From a bacterium (GTDB lineage: Bacteria; SZUA-79; Acidulodesulfobacterales; Acidulodesulfobacteraceae), in NCBI GenBank assembly GCA_021777135.1, contig JAJYDX010000002.1, forward strand, positions 115,619-179,618: 64,000 nt of DNA, given 5' to 3'. The notes beneath the pieces are model-generated. The model was not told the origin of the DNA. It made no database searches and saw nothing but the letters and a program-made list of their open reading frames with translations. Shown here in pieces: positions 25,054 to 33,135 of the stretch. A program made the translations under genes and the position numbers. How positions within the stretch are numbered: the stretch's first letter is position 1; the number at the start of each line of letters is the position of its first letter.

Positions 25054-26439
25054 ATGCTTTATCATAGAAGTAAGATACTAGCCCAGTATCTTTATATTTT
25101 ATCAGTTATTTTCGTTGCGGGAAGTTTTTTTCTCGCTTTTGCTTCGTATAATATTTTTAGTCCTTTAATCATAGGCTATAAACTTTATTCTCTAACCTAT
25201 TATCTCTGGCTTTTGATTCCCGTATGTATTATATTTTATTTTCTTCTTTTCATATTCAGGATGTATTTGAGTTTAAACACCGAGAATTTTAAATACGATA
25301 TCGCCGGTCTTTTAGAAATTACCGTTATTGCCGTATTTTTGATATACGCAATTATGTTTATGTTTAAACTGACTTATATATCAAGGCTTTTCATAGGTTA
25401 TTTTGCCGTTTATTCTTTTATTTCCCTGGTTCTTGCCGATTATATCGGCAGGAAGCTTATAAAAGGTTTGAAAAGGCGGGGGTATTCGGTAAGAAATATT
25501 TTGTTGGTCGCCGGAGAGGGAACTGCGGATACTGCGGCAAGCTTTAGAAAGTCTATCGAGTCTCAGGAATATCTCGGTATAAAATTAGTAAAGGAAATAA
25601 ACAAGAAAGATATAGACGGTCTTATCGATTTCGTCCTTAATAATCCCGTTGACGAGGTTATATTAGACGTAAGAGCCGAAGAAATAGCCGATATTAAAGA
25701 TGTAATACTGCTTTTGGAAGAAAAAGGAATTGCGGTTAAAATACCTACCCAATTTATACCGTTTAAACATTCCAAGGTTTCTTTTGAAAAAGTTGGCGGA
25801 AATTCCGTAATTTCATTTTATACGGCTCCTGAAGACGACATAAGGCTTTTGCTTAAAAGGCTTATAGACGCAACCGGTTCTTTCGCGGCTATGGCTGTTT
25901 TTTTAATTCCCGCTTTAATTATCGCGATTTTAATAAAGATTGATTCCAAGGGCAGCGTGCTCTATAAAAGCAAAAGAGTCGGCAAAAACGGCAGAATTTT
26001 TACCTTTTATAAGTTCAGGACAATGTATTCGGGAAGCGATGAATTAAGAGATGAACTTATAAAAGAATACAGCAATGACGGAATTGAGATAAAACTCAAA
26101 AACGACCCAAGAATTACGAATGTCGGCAGGTTTTTAAGAAAAACAAGCATGGATGAATTGCCGCAATTTTACAATGTATTGAGGGGCGATATGAGCCTTG
26201 TCGGGCCTCGTCCTCCCATGCCTGACGAAGTCAAAAAATATTCCGTAAGACAGAGGCGCAGAATTTCCGTTAAGCCCGGCATTACCTGCCTTTGGCAGAT
26301 AAGCGGAAGAAGCAGTCTTAGCTTTGAGGACAGGGTAAGGCTCGACCTGATGTATATAGACGACTGGTCTTTAAAATTAGATTTAGTAATACTTTTGAAA
26401 ACCATACCCGCCGTCTTATTCGCAAAAGGAGCGCTTTAA
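25054..26439 (+). CDS. Polyprenyl-phosphate glycosyl-1-phosphate transferase (priming enzyme)
   Basis: Transfers a sugar-1-phosphate from a nucleotide sugar to undecaprenyl phosphate, the first step of exopolysaccharide or O-antigen synthesis. In 461 residues there are four or five N-terminal helices (residues about 10-135), a soluble CoA-binding-like middle domain, another helix near 270-295, and the C-terminal bacterial sugar transferase domain. Its hallmarks are FTFYKFRTMYSGSDELRDEL, LRKTSMDELPQFYNVLRGDM, SLVGPRPPMPDEV and KPGITCLWQISGRSSLSFED. A WcaJ/EpsL-type specificity is likely, but the sugar is unknown. It follows the ligase-like gene after 34 bases. Confidence 0.92.
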   Translation: MLYHRSKILAQYLYILSVIFVAGSFFLAFASYNIFSPLIIGYKLYSLTYYLWLLIPVCIIFYFLLFIFRMYLSLNTENFKYDIAGLLEITVIAVFLIYAIMFMFKLTYISRLFIGYFAVYSFISLVLADYIGRKLIKGLKRRGYSVRNILLVAGEGTADTAASFRKSIESQEYLGIKLVKEINKKDIDGLIDFVLNNPVDEVILDVRAEEIADIKDVILLLEEKGIAVKIPTQFIPFKHSKVSFEKVGGNSVISFYTAPEDDIRLLLKRLIDATGSFAAMAVFLIPALIIAILIKIDSKGSVLYKSKRVGKNGRIFTFYKFRTMYSGSDELRDELIKEYSNDGIEIKLKNDPRITNVGRFLRKTSMDELPQFYNVLRGDMSLVGPRPPMPDEVKKYSVRQRRRISVKPGITCLWQISGRSSLSFEDRVRLDLMYIDDWSLKLDLVILLKTIPAVLFAKGAL

Positions 26440-26638
26440 ATTAAAAAACCTGTTTACTTTTTTAAAAAATTATATTAAAATAACCAAATATTTTAAACAG
26501 CCTTTTTGTATAATCCGTCTATAGCCGTAAGTTTATCTAAAAATCAAACGCCTGTTTAATTTTCATTGCGTAAAATAATTATTGATAACTTTTTTCATTA
26601 ATATTAATATTAATAATTAAATCGGGAGGATTTAATTT
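26440..26638. other. Gene-free A/T-rich stretch before aconitase
   Basis: This 199-base spacer is the longest in the window. It holds a TGTATAAT (26507-26514) with no convincing -35 box, a TTAATA tandem run near 26596-26620, and a good CGGGAGG Shine-Dalgarno sequence just before the aconitase ATG. It probably carries the promoter of the acn-nadK-recN genes. I see no hairpin strong enough to call a terminator or riboswitch. Confidence 0.4.
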
Positions 26639-28567
26639 ATGGGACAGAGTTTAACGAACAAAATTCTAGGCGCGCATCTTGTAAGCGGCAATTTGAAACC
26701 CGGAGAAGAAATCGCGATTAAAATCGACAGGACGCTTACGCAGGATGCCACAGGAACTATGGCATATCTTCAATTTGAAGCGATAGGCGTGCCTAAAGTT
26801 AAAACGGATTTATCGGTCAGTTATGTTGACCACAACACTTTGCAGACCGGATTTGAAAATGCGGACGACCACAGATTTTTGCAGACATTAGCCGCCAAAT
26901 ACGGTATATTTTATTCTAAAGCTGGAAACGGCATATGCCATCAGGTTAATCTCGAAAGATTCGGCGTTCCAGGCAAAACGCTTTTAGGTTCGGACAGCCA
27001 TACGCCGACAGCCGGAGGCGTCGGAATGATAGCTATAGGCGCCGGCGGTTTAGACGTTGCCGTCGCAATGGGCGGAGGAGCATTTTATATGACCGCTCCC
27101 AAGGTAGTATTAGTTAAACTTACCGGAAAACTTTCAGACTGGGTTTCCGCTAAGGACGTTATTCTCGAATTATTAAAAAGACTTACCGTTAAAGGCGGCG
27201 TAGGTAAAATTTTTGAATATGGCGGCGAAGGCGTAAAAACGCTTACTGTGCCGGAAAGAGCCGTAATTACCAATATGGGCGCGGAACTTGGAGCTACAAC
27301 CTCCGTGTTCCCCAGCGATGAAAGAACTTTGGAGTTTTTAAAGGCTGAAGGCAGGACGGGAGATTATGCCCCTTTATCTGCCGATGCAGACGCGGTTTAC
27401 GACGAAGTTATAGACATAGATTTAAGCTCATTAGAACCTCTTGCAGCTAAACCCCATATGCCTGACCAGGTTGCAAAAATCAGCGAGTTAAAAGACATAA
27501 AAGTTGACCAGGTCGCTATAGGAAGCTGCACAAACTCTTCTTATGTAGATTTGATGACCGTTGCCAGTATATTGAAGGGTAAAAAAGTACATCCTGACGT
27601 TAGTCTAGTAATATCCCCCGGCTCTAAGCAGGTTTTTGAGATGATAGCAAAAAATGGCGCTCTTGCGGATTTAATAGCCTCAGGCGCAAGGATTCTTGAA
27701 TCTACATGCGGACCCTGCATAGGAATGGGTCAGGCTCCAAGGTCCGGCGCAGTTTCTTTAAGGACGTTCAACCGTAATTTTGAAGGAAGAAGCGGAACTA
27801 AAGACGCAAAAATATATCTTATTTCCGTTCAGACGGCGGCAGCTTCGGCTCTTACGGGATACATAACAGACCCGAGAACTTTGGGAAAGGCCCCGGAAAT
27901 TAAGATGCCTGAAAAATTTGACATAGACGATTCTATGATAATGCAGCCATCAACTAAGCCTGAAGAGGTCGAAGTTTACAGGGGACCGAACATTAAACCT
28001 CTTCCTATACAGCAAAAACTCCCGGAATCTATGGGCGGCAAGGTTCTGCTTAAAGTAGGCGACAACATAACTACAGACCATATAATGCCGGCCGGTTCCA
28101 AGATACTTCCTTTGCGTTCCAATATACCTGCAATATCTAAGTATGTTTTTGAATCGGTTGACCCTACCTTTTCGGAAAGAGCTTTGAAAGAAAAAGGCGG
28201 TTTTATTATAGGCGGAGAGAACTACGGACAAGGTTCCAGCAGGGAGCACGCTGCGCTTGCCCCTATGTATCTTGGCGTAAAAGCCGTAATAGCCAAATCT
28301 TTTGCAAGAATTCATTTTGCAAATCTTATCAATTTCGGAATATTGCCGCTTACTTTTGAAAATCCTGCCGATTATGATAAAATAGAACAGGGAGACGAGC
28401 TATACGCACCCGATATTTTAAAAGAATTAAACGGACAAAAGCCTGTTACCTTTGTCAATAAAACCAAAGGAAACGCTGAATATAAATTTAAATATAATTT
28501 AACTGACAGGCAGGTTACAATAATAAAAGAGGGCGGATTATTAAATGAAACAAAAGCTCTCCGTTAG
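26639..28567 (+). CDS. acn: Aconitate hydratase (short, Aquifex type)
   Basis: Interconverts citrate and isocitrate through cis-aconitate with a [4Fe-4S] cluster. At 642 residues it is much shorter than E. coli AcnA or AcnB and fits the short Aquifex-type group. The cluster ligands are in GSCTNSS (first Cys, about residue 299) and ESTCGPCIGMGQAP (two Cys, about 359-362). LLGSDSHTPTAGGVGMIAIGAGG lies in the active site, quoted in part. The C-terminal swivel domain (about 470-640) has NYGQGSSREHAALAP and IHFANLINFGILPL. GGGAGG before the ATG supports the start. Homoaconitase or isopropylmalate dehydratase is less likely, because large and small domains are fused here. Confidence 0.92.
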   Translation: MGQSLTNKILGAHLVSGNLKPGEEIAIKIDRTLTQDATGTMAYLQFEAIGVPKVKTDLSVSYVDHNTLQTGFENADDHRFLQTLAAKYGIFYSKAGNGICHQVNLERFGVPGKTLLGSDSHTPTAGGVGMIAIGAGGLDVAVAMGGGAFYMTAPKVVLVKLTGKLSDWVSAKDVILELLKRLTVKGGVGKIFEYGGEGVKTLTVPERAVITNMGAELGATTSVFPSDERTLEFLKAEGRTGDYAPLSADADAVYDEVIDIDLSSLEPLAAKPHMPDQVAKISELKDIKVDQVAIGSCTNSSYVDLMTVASILKGKKVHPDVSLVISPGSKQVFEMIAKNGALADLIASGARILESTCGPCIGMGQAPRSGAVSLRTFNRNFEGRSGTKDAKIYLISVQTAAASALTGYITDPRTLGKAPEIKMPEKFDIDDSMIMQPSTKPEEVEVYRGPNIKPLPIQQKLPESMGGKVLLKVGDNITTDHIMPAGSKILPLRSNIPAISKYVFESVDPTFSERALKEKGGFIIGGENYGQGSSREHAALAPMYLGVKAVIAKSFARIHFANLINFGILPLTFENPADYDKIEQGDELYAPDILKELNGQKPVTFVNKTKGNAEYKFKYNLTDRQVTIIKEGGLLNETKALR

Positions 28568-28582
28568 CTTTCAGGCGAATTA

Positions 28583-29431
28583 ATGTTTGCATCGGATTTC
28601 AATAAAAATGTCAAGAGAGTTCTGGTTTCCTATAAAAAAGGCGCTGAAGAAGCGCTGAAATCCGCAAATTACGTATGCAAGTTGTTTAAAAACAACGGCA
28701 TTGAAGGAATTGTAAGACCCAGCATGGGCATTACGGTTTCCGACACTAAAGACGTAGGTCTTGTCGTAGTTTGCGGTGGAGACGGAACTCTTTTGATTAC
28801 TTTAGGAAAAATTTTTCCCCTTGAAGTTCCCGTTATAGGAATAGATTTTGGCACTCTGGGATTTCTGGTAGAAGTTCCTGAACGCAAAAAAAAAGAAGCC
28901 GTAGAAAGATTTTTAGAAGGTTCTTTGGAATTTATTCCTAGAATGGCATTAAATATAGAAGTATTCAGGAAAGGCATATCTATCGAAAAACTAGTTTCTT
29001 TAAATGAAGCGACTATAGCAAGAGAAAAAAGCATTCATGCAAGGGTTATTAATCTGACCGTTTCCGTAAACGACTCATGGTTGAATGATTTTAGGGCGGA
29101 CGGTCTTATAGTCGCCACTCCAACCGGTTCTACCGCATATTCTCTATCAGCCGGAGGTCCTATCGTTCAACCTGATATGGACGCTTTTATTTTAACGCCC
29201 ATATGTCCGCATACTCTCTCTAACAGACCTCTAATTATAAACCCCTGTGAGCTTAAGATAAAAATTCTGCCGCAGGAAAGGGACATTTTTATTTCAGCAG
29301 ACGGAAGAGACGGCTTAAAGCTTTATGACGGCGATGAAATAATAATTAAAAAACACTCCTCTAAGGTTTATCTCTCCGCTTCCCTGGATTACGATTACTG
29401 GAATATATTAAGAACGAAATTAAACTGGTAA
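28583..29431 (+). CDS. nadK: NAD kinase
   Basis: Phosphorylates NAD to NADP. The 282 residues carry VVVCGGDGTLLITL (the GGDG motif, about residues 61-74), an IDFGTLGFL segment, the NE/D-rich LNEATIAREKS, and FRADGLIVATPTGSTAYSLSAGGP around residues 170-193 (quoted in part), which bind NAD and ATP. It follows aconitase after 15 bases and precedes recN after 8, a frequent order in related bacteria. The N-terminal stretch is slightly longer than the shortest homologues. No clear Shine-Dalgarno sequence is seen, and ATG 28583 is the first start in frame. Confidence 0.95.
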   Translation: MFASDFNKNVKRVLVSYKKGAEEALKSANYVCKLFKNNGIEGIVRPSMGITVSDTKDVGLVVVCGGDGTLLITLGKIFPLEVPVIGIDFGTLGFLVEVPERKKKEAVERFLEGSLEFIPRMALNIEVFRKGISIEKLVSLNEATIAREKSIHARVINLTVSVNDSWLNDFRADGLIVATPTGSTAYSLSAGGPIVQPDMDAFILTPICPHTLSNRPLIINPCELKIKILPQERDIFISADGRDGLKLYDGDEIIIKKHSSKVYLSASLDYDYWNILRTKLNW

Positions 29432-29439
29432 AAGTAAAA

Positions 29440-31143
29440 TTGTTAAGAACAATATACATAAAAAATTTTGCTACCATAGACTATCTGGAAATTGATTTTT
29501 GCGAAGGCATGAATGTTTTGAGCGGCGAAACCGGAGCCGGAAAAAGTATAATTATAGAATCTATAAATTTTCTTTTCGGAAGGACTAAGGGTTCTGATAT
29601 TATTAGAACCGGTGAAAAAGAAGGTTTTGTAAGCGCGGTATTCGATACAAGCGGAGGTGAAGGTGGTGCGGATTTACAGGATATATTCAATGAAAGCGGC
29701 ATAAAGGATACGTCAAATCCTGAAGAGATAATTCTTAAAAGGACTATATCCGATTCAGGTAAAGGCAAGTATTTTATAAATAACGAACAGGTAAATAAAA
29801 ACATACCGGAACGCATCGGCGAAACCCTTGTTAAAATATTCGGTCAGAACGACAGGCGGTTTCTTATAGAGCCGGACAGCCAACTTGCTTTTTTGGATAA
29901 TTTTGCCGGCAATCAAGAATTAATCGCCCATGTTAAAAAAATATACCGCAGTATTAAAGAAATAGAATACGAAAAGGTTTCCATAGAAAAAAAAATAGAC
30001 GGAATATCAAGGGCAAAGACAATAAATTCATACATTGCCGGCGACGTTGAGAATCTTGAAATAAAATCCAAAAACGACGAACAGATTTTAAATGAAGAAC
30101 TTAAAAGGCTTGAAAACATAAACGGCATAAAAGAATTTATTTTATCTTCAATAGATATCATTGACAACGAAGAATATGGAATATTGAAGCATTTAAATCC
30201 TCTTATATCCAATCTTTCTAAATTATCGGAATTAGATTCAAACTTTAAGAAAAAAGAGGAATTAAAAAACGCTGAAACAGTTAAAATATTAATCGACGAT
30301 ATTCTTCTGTCCTTAGCAAAATATTCTTCCATAGAATTTGATGAAGAAAAATTAAATAAAATAAGGTTTAAAATAGACGCCATTATAGGAGTCGAAAATA
30401 AATACGGCGTTTCTAATCTGGAAGAACTGTTGAAAATTTACGACGATGCAAAAAAAGAATTGGGCGGCATATCGGAACTTGAAACGAGAATTACGGAAAT
30501 AGACGCCGAATATGAAAATTTGAAGGAAAAATATTTGCGGTTGGCGGAAGAATTACACGATAAAAGACTTGCCTCCGCTTTGGTCTTGGAAAAAGAAATA
30601 GAAGAAGAACTTTTGTTTCTTGGAATTAAGCCGGTATTTAAGATTAAGCTTGCCAAGGCAGATTTTAATGAAAGTTTTTCGGAAACAGGACTGGACGAAT
30701 GTGTTTTTATGTTTTCGGCAAACCCGGGGGAAGACCCTAGACCGCTTTCTAAGGTCGCGTCAGGCGGCGAGCTTTCACGCCTCAGTTTGTGTATATTAAA
30801 AGTTTTGAATAAAAGAAAAGACGCAGCGTCTTTTGTATTCGACGAGATAGACGCCGGAATAGGCGGCGATATTGCAAACTTTGTGGGAGAAGCACTAAGG
30901 TCTATTTCAACTTTAAACCAAGTAATACTGATAACTCATCTTGCTCAGGTTTCGTCTTTCGCCGACAAACATTTTTTTGTTTATAAAGAAGTTGAAGACG
31001 GAAAGACTTACACTAAAATTAAAAGCCTTTCAATGGATGAAAGAATCGGCGAAACGGCAAGAATGTTATCGGGCGATTCAAAAGGAGAAGCCGCGTTACG
31101 GCACGCAAGAGAAATTCTTAAAAGGAGGGGTTTCGTTGTATAA
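29440..31143 (+). CDS. recN: DNA repair protein RecN
   Basis: SMC-like ATPase that acts at double-strand breaks. The 567 residues have the N-terminal Walker A GETGAGKSI (about residues 30-38), long coiled-coil arms in the middle (about 170-430, Lys/Glu-rich) and a C-terminal ATPase half. That half has the ABC signature VASGGELSRLSLCILK and Walker B SFVFDEIDAGIGGD. The start is TTG 29440. MLRTIYIKNFATIDYL aligns with the normal RecN N-terminus and no ATG lies near. No strong Shine-Dalgarno sequence is present, so coupling to nadK is likely. The end overlaps the acetyltransferase start by 8 bases. Confidence 0.95.
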   Translation: MLRTIYIKNFATIDYLEIDFCEGMNVLSGETGAGKSIIIESINFLFGRTKGSDIIRTGEKEGFVSAVFDTSGGEGGADLQDIFNESGIKDTSNPEEIILKRTISDSGKGKYFINNEQVNKNIPERIGETLVKIFGQNDRRFLIEPDSQLAFLDNFAGNQELIAHVKKIYRSIKEIEYEKVSIEKKIDGISRAKTINSYIAGDVENLEIKSKNDEQILNEELKRLENINGIKEFILSSIDIIDNEEYGILKHLNPLISNLSKLSELDSNFKKKEELKNAETVKILIDDILLSLAKYSSIEFDEEKLNKIRFKIDAIIGVENKYGVSNLEELLKIYDDAKKELGGISELETRITEIDAEYENLKEKYLRLAEELHDKRLASALVLEKEIEEELLFLGIKPVFKIKLAKADFNESFSETGLDECVFMFSANPGEDPRPLSKVASGGELSRLSLCILKVLNKRKDAASFVFDEIDAGIGGDIANFVGEALRSISTLNQVILITHLAQVSSFADKHFFVYKEVEDGKTYTKIKSLSMDERIGETARMLSGDSKGEAALRHAREILKRRGFVV

Positions 31144-31810
31144 AACTGGCAGGCAGAGGTACGAGAAAGGCGGGGGCGCTATTTTTTATCCCGCGGAAAT
31201 AGAAGTAGAGATAGAAATAGAACCGGAGGGACATTCAGGCGCCAAATCGGCCATTAAAAATAAAAATTCCGGCAGAAGAAAAACGGTCAAGACAGCCAAG
31301 GCGGATATAGACGTTAAAAAAATCAAAACCGTAAAGGTTGTTCTAAGAAAAGCGCTTATGTGCGACGTCAAGTATCTTTATAATCTTTTTTCGGAATATT
31401 CAAAAGCCGGAGAGATGCTTCCGCGTTCTATGAGCGATATATATGAACATCTGCGGGATTTTTACATAGCCGAAATAGAAAATGAAGACGAAGGAGGACA
31501 AAACGAAATTATAGGAGCCTGCGCCCTTGCAATAGTATGGGAAAATCTTGCTGAAATAAGGTCTTTAGCGGTAAAAAGACCTTATACAAGAAAACTTATA
31601 GGTACTGAACTTATAAAAAAATGCATCGAAGAAGCAAAATTCTTTAAGATAACAAATCTTTTTGCGCTCACCTATAAGCCTAAATTTTTTCAAAAATCCG
31701 GGTTTAAAATAATCGATAAATCTGAACTGCCCCATAAAATATGGAGCGACTGCATAAACTGCGTAAAATTTCCTGATTGCGACGAAACAGCCGTGATGCT
31801 TGAGCTGTAA
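31136..31810 (+). CDS. ArgA-like GNAT acetyltransferase with altered acetyl-CoA loop
   Basis: A 224-residue protein whose C-terminal 155 residues match the short deltaproteobacterial-type amino-acid N-acetyltransferase (N-acetylglutamate synthase-like). GEMLPRSMSDIYEHLRDF, VWENLAEIRSLAVKRPYTRK, ALTYKPKFFQKSGFKIIDKS and PHKIWSDCINCVKFPDCDE are its signatures. I chose TTG 31136 because GGAGG lies 7 bases upstream. The upstream open frame lies inside recN and is unlikely to be translated. Two oddities: about 70 charged, Lys/Glu-rich extra residues precede the domain, and the acetyl-CoA loop reads YTRKLIGTEL instead of the usual R-G-K-G-I/V-G. Activity is therefore uncertain. argJ lies 6 kb downstream and could also provide N-acetylglutamate. 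Confidence 0.75.
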   Translation: MYKTGRQRYEKGGGAIFYPAEIEVEIEIEPEGHSGAKSAIKNKNSGRRKTVKTAKADIDVKKIKTVKVVLRKALMCDVKYLYNLFSEYSKAGEMLPRSMSDIYEHLRDFYIAEIENEDEGGQNEIIGACALAIVWENLAEIRSLAVKRPYTRKLIGTELIKKCIEEAKFFKITNLFALTYKPKFFQKSGFKIIDKSELPHKIWSDCINCVKFPDCDETAVMLEL

Positions 31811-31907
31811 ATCCCCATAGACAAAATCCAAACTATGTATTATAATAAATAAAATTTGCATAAGAAATAAACTGACTTGAAATAAAAAAAAGGGGGAAAA
31901 GTTAGTA

Positions 31908-32276
31908 ATGTTTAATATTTTCAAAAGGGAAGGCCTGTTCGGAGACGTTAACCAGATTACTCCGGAAGATGCTCATAAAAAAATATCGGAGGATAAGGGT
32001 AAAAATACTCTAATAATTGACGTAAGAGAGCCGCATGAATTTAACGGCAACCTGGGGCATATAGAAAACGCAAAATTAATTCCGATAAGACTACTGCCCT
32101 TAAAAATTGCAGATCTTGAAGCTTACAAAGATAAAGATATAATCGCGGTATGTCATAGCGGGGCAAGAAGCTATTCGGCATGTTCCATGCTTAAAAGACA
32201 CGGATTCGATAAGGTTTATAATCTTAAAGGCGGTATGCTTTTATGGAAAAAATCAGGTTTAAAAACGTTTATTTAA
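31908..32276 (+). CDS. Single-domain rhodanese
   Basis: A 122-residue cytoplasmic rhodanese-fold protein. It has the CH2A motif (LIIDVREPHEFN) and an active-site loop AVCHSGARSYSAC with catalytic Cys82. The six-residue loop C-H-S-G-A-R is of the sulfurtransferase type. It would move sulfane sulfur from a donor to a thiol acceptor; the partner is unknown. AGGGGG about 12 bases before the ATG supports the start. It stands before the PEP-synthase/PPDK regulator. Confidence 0.88.
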   Translation: MFNIFKREGLFGDVNQITPEDAHKKISEDKGKNTLIIDVREPHEFNGNLGHIENAKLIPIRLLPLKIADLEAYKDKDIIAVCHSGARSYSACSMLKRHGFDKVYNLKGGMLLWKKSGLKTFI

Positions 32277-32283
32277 TAGAAAA

Positions 32284-33099
32284 ATGAATAATAAAAGTAA
32301 AGAATTTTATGTTTTTGTTGTATCCGATTCTACCGGAGAAACAGCCGAAAAAGTTGCCAGAGCTGCAATATCCCAATTTTCTATTCCGGACGTCCATCTT
32401 AAAAGATTTTTATTAATCGATTCAGAGTTAAAATTAAGAGAAATAATTACCGAAGCATCTGATAAAAGCGCTTTAGTTATTTTTACGCTCGTTAAAGATG
32501 AACTCAGGAACATTATGCTTCAGGAATCCGCCGAAAAAGGCATCGCGAGCATAGATATTATAGGACCGGTATTAAATTCCATAGCAAATATCCTCAACCT
32601 GTCTCCAGAAAGGAAACCGGGGTTAATTCACAGGGTTAACGACGAATATTTTAAAAGAATAGACGCGCTGGAATATGCGGTAAAACACGACGACGGTCAG
32701 AGGATTGACGAAATACAGGATGCCGACGCTCTTATACTTGGGGTTTCAAGAACGTCCAAGACCCCTTTATGTTTGTTCCTCGCGCAGAGGGGCTTTAAGG
32801 CGGCAAATATTCCGATAATAGATACTCAGGGTATTGACGAATCCGTTTACGGCTTACCGGGCGGAAAGATATTCGGACTTATTTCAAACTCAACGAGAAT
32901 AGCTAACTTAAGAAAAGAAAGATTAAAAAGGATGGGACTTCCTCTTTCTCAGGATTATGTATCCAAAGAATCCATAGAAGCTGAACTTTCACATTCTTTA
33001 GCTTTATATTCCAAGTTGAACGCATATGTTATAGATATTACTGAGAAGTCCATAGAAGAAGTTGCCGCAGATATAATTTCCCGCATAAACAATAAGTAA
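32284..33099 (+). CDS. ppsR: Pyruvate,phosphate dikinase / PEP synthase regulatory protein
   Basis: A bifunctional kinase/pyrophosphorylase (DUF299) that inactivates and reactivates PPDK or PEP synthase by Thr phosphorylation. The 271 residues begin with FVVSDSTGETAEKVARAAISQF (quoted in part) and carry the nucleotide loop LGVSRTSKTPLCLFLAQRG at about residues 152-170. NIPIIDTQGIDESVYGLPGG follows. The target kinase gene is not in the window. The protein starts 7 bases after the rhodanese stop. Confidence 0.93.
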   Translation: MNNKSKEFYVFVVSDSTGETAEKVARAAISQFSIPDVHLKRFLLIDSELKLREIITEASDKSALVIFTLVKDELRNIMLQESAEKGIASIDIIGPVLNSIANILNLSPERKPGLIHRVNDEYFKRIDALEYAVKHDDGQRIDEIQDADALILGVSRTSKTPLCLFLAQRGFKAANIPIIDTQGIDESVYGLPGGKIFGLISNSTRIANLRKERLKRMGLPLSQDYVSKESIEAELSHSLALYSKLNAYVIDITEKSIEEVAADIISRINNK

Positions 33100-33135
33100 A
33101 TGCCTAATATAAATTTAAAAAGGAATAAAATATAA

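Noticed and set aside
26590..26620. Tandem TTAATA run before aconitase as a possible repeat array
   Set aside because: Short simple A/T sequence in an A/T-rich spacer, with no spacer/repeat alternation, so not a CRISPR or a meaningful array.
27950..28315. 121-codon minus-strand frame inside the aconitase gene
   Set aside because: Shadow of a well-conserved gene, no ribosome binding site and no recognisable product.
29913..30383. 156-codon frame on the minus strand inside recN
   Set aside because: It lies over the coiled-coil coding part of recN, where Lys/Glu codon bias keeps the opposite frame open. No family resemblance.
30941..31135. N-terminal extension of the acetyltransferase into recN
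   Set aside because: Lies wholly inside the conserved RecN ATPase end in another frame. TTG 31136 has a proper Shine-Dalgarno sequence.
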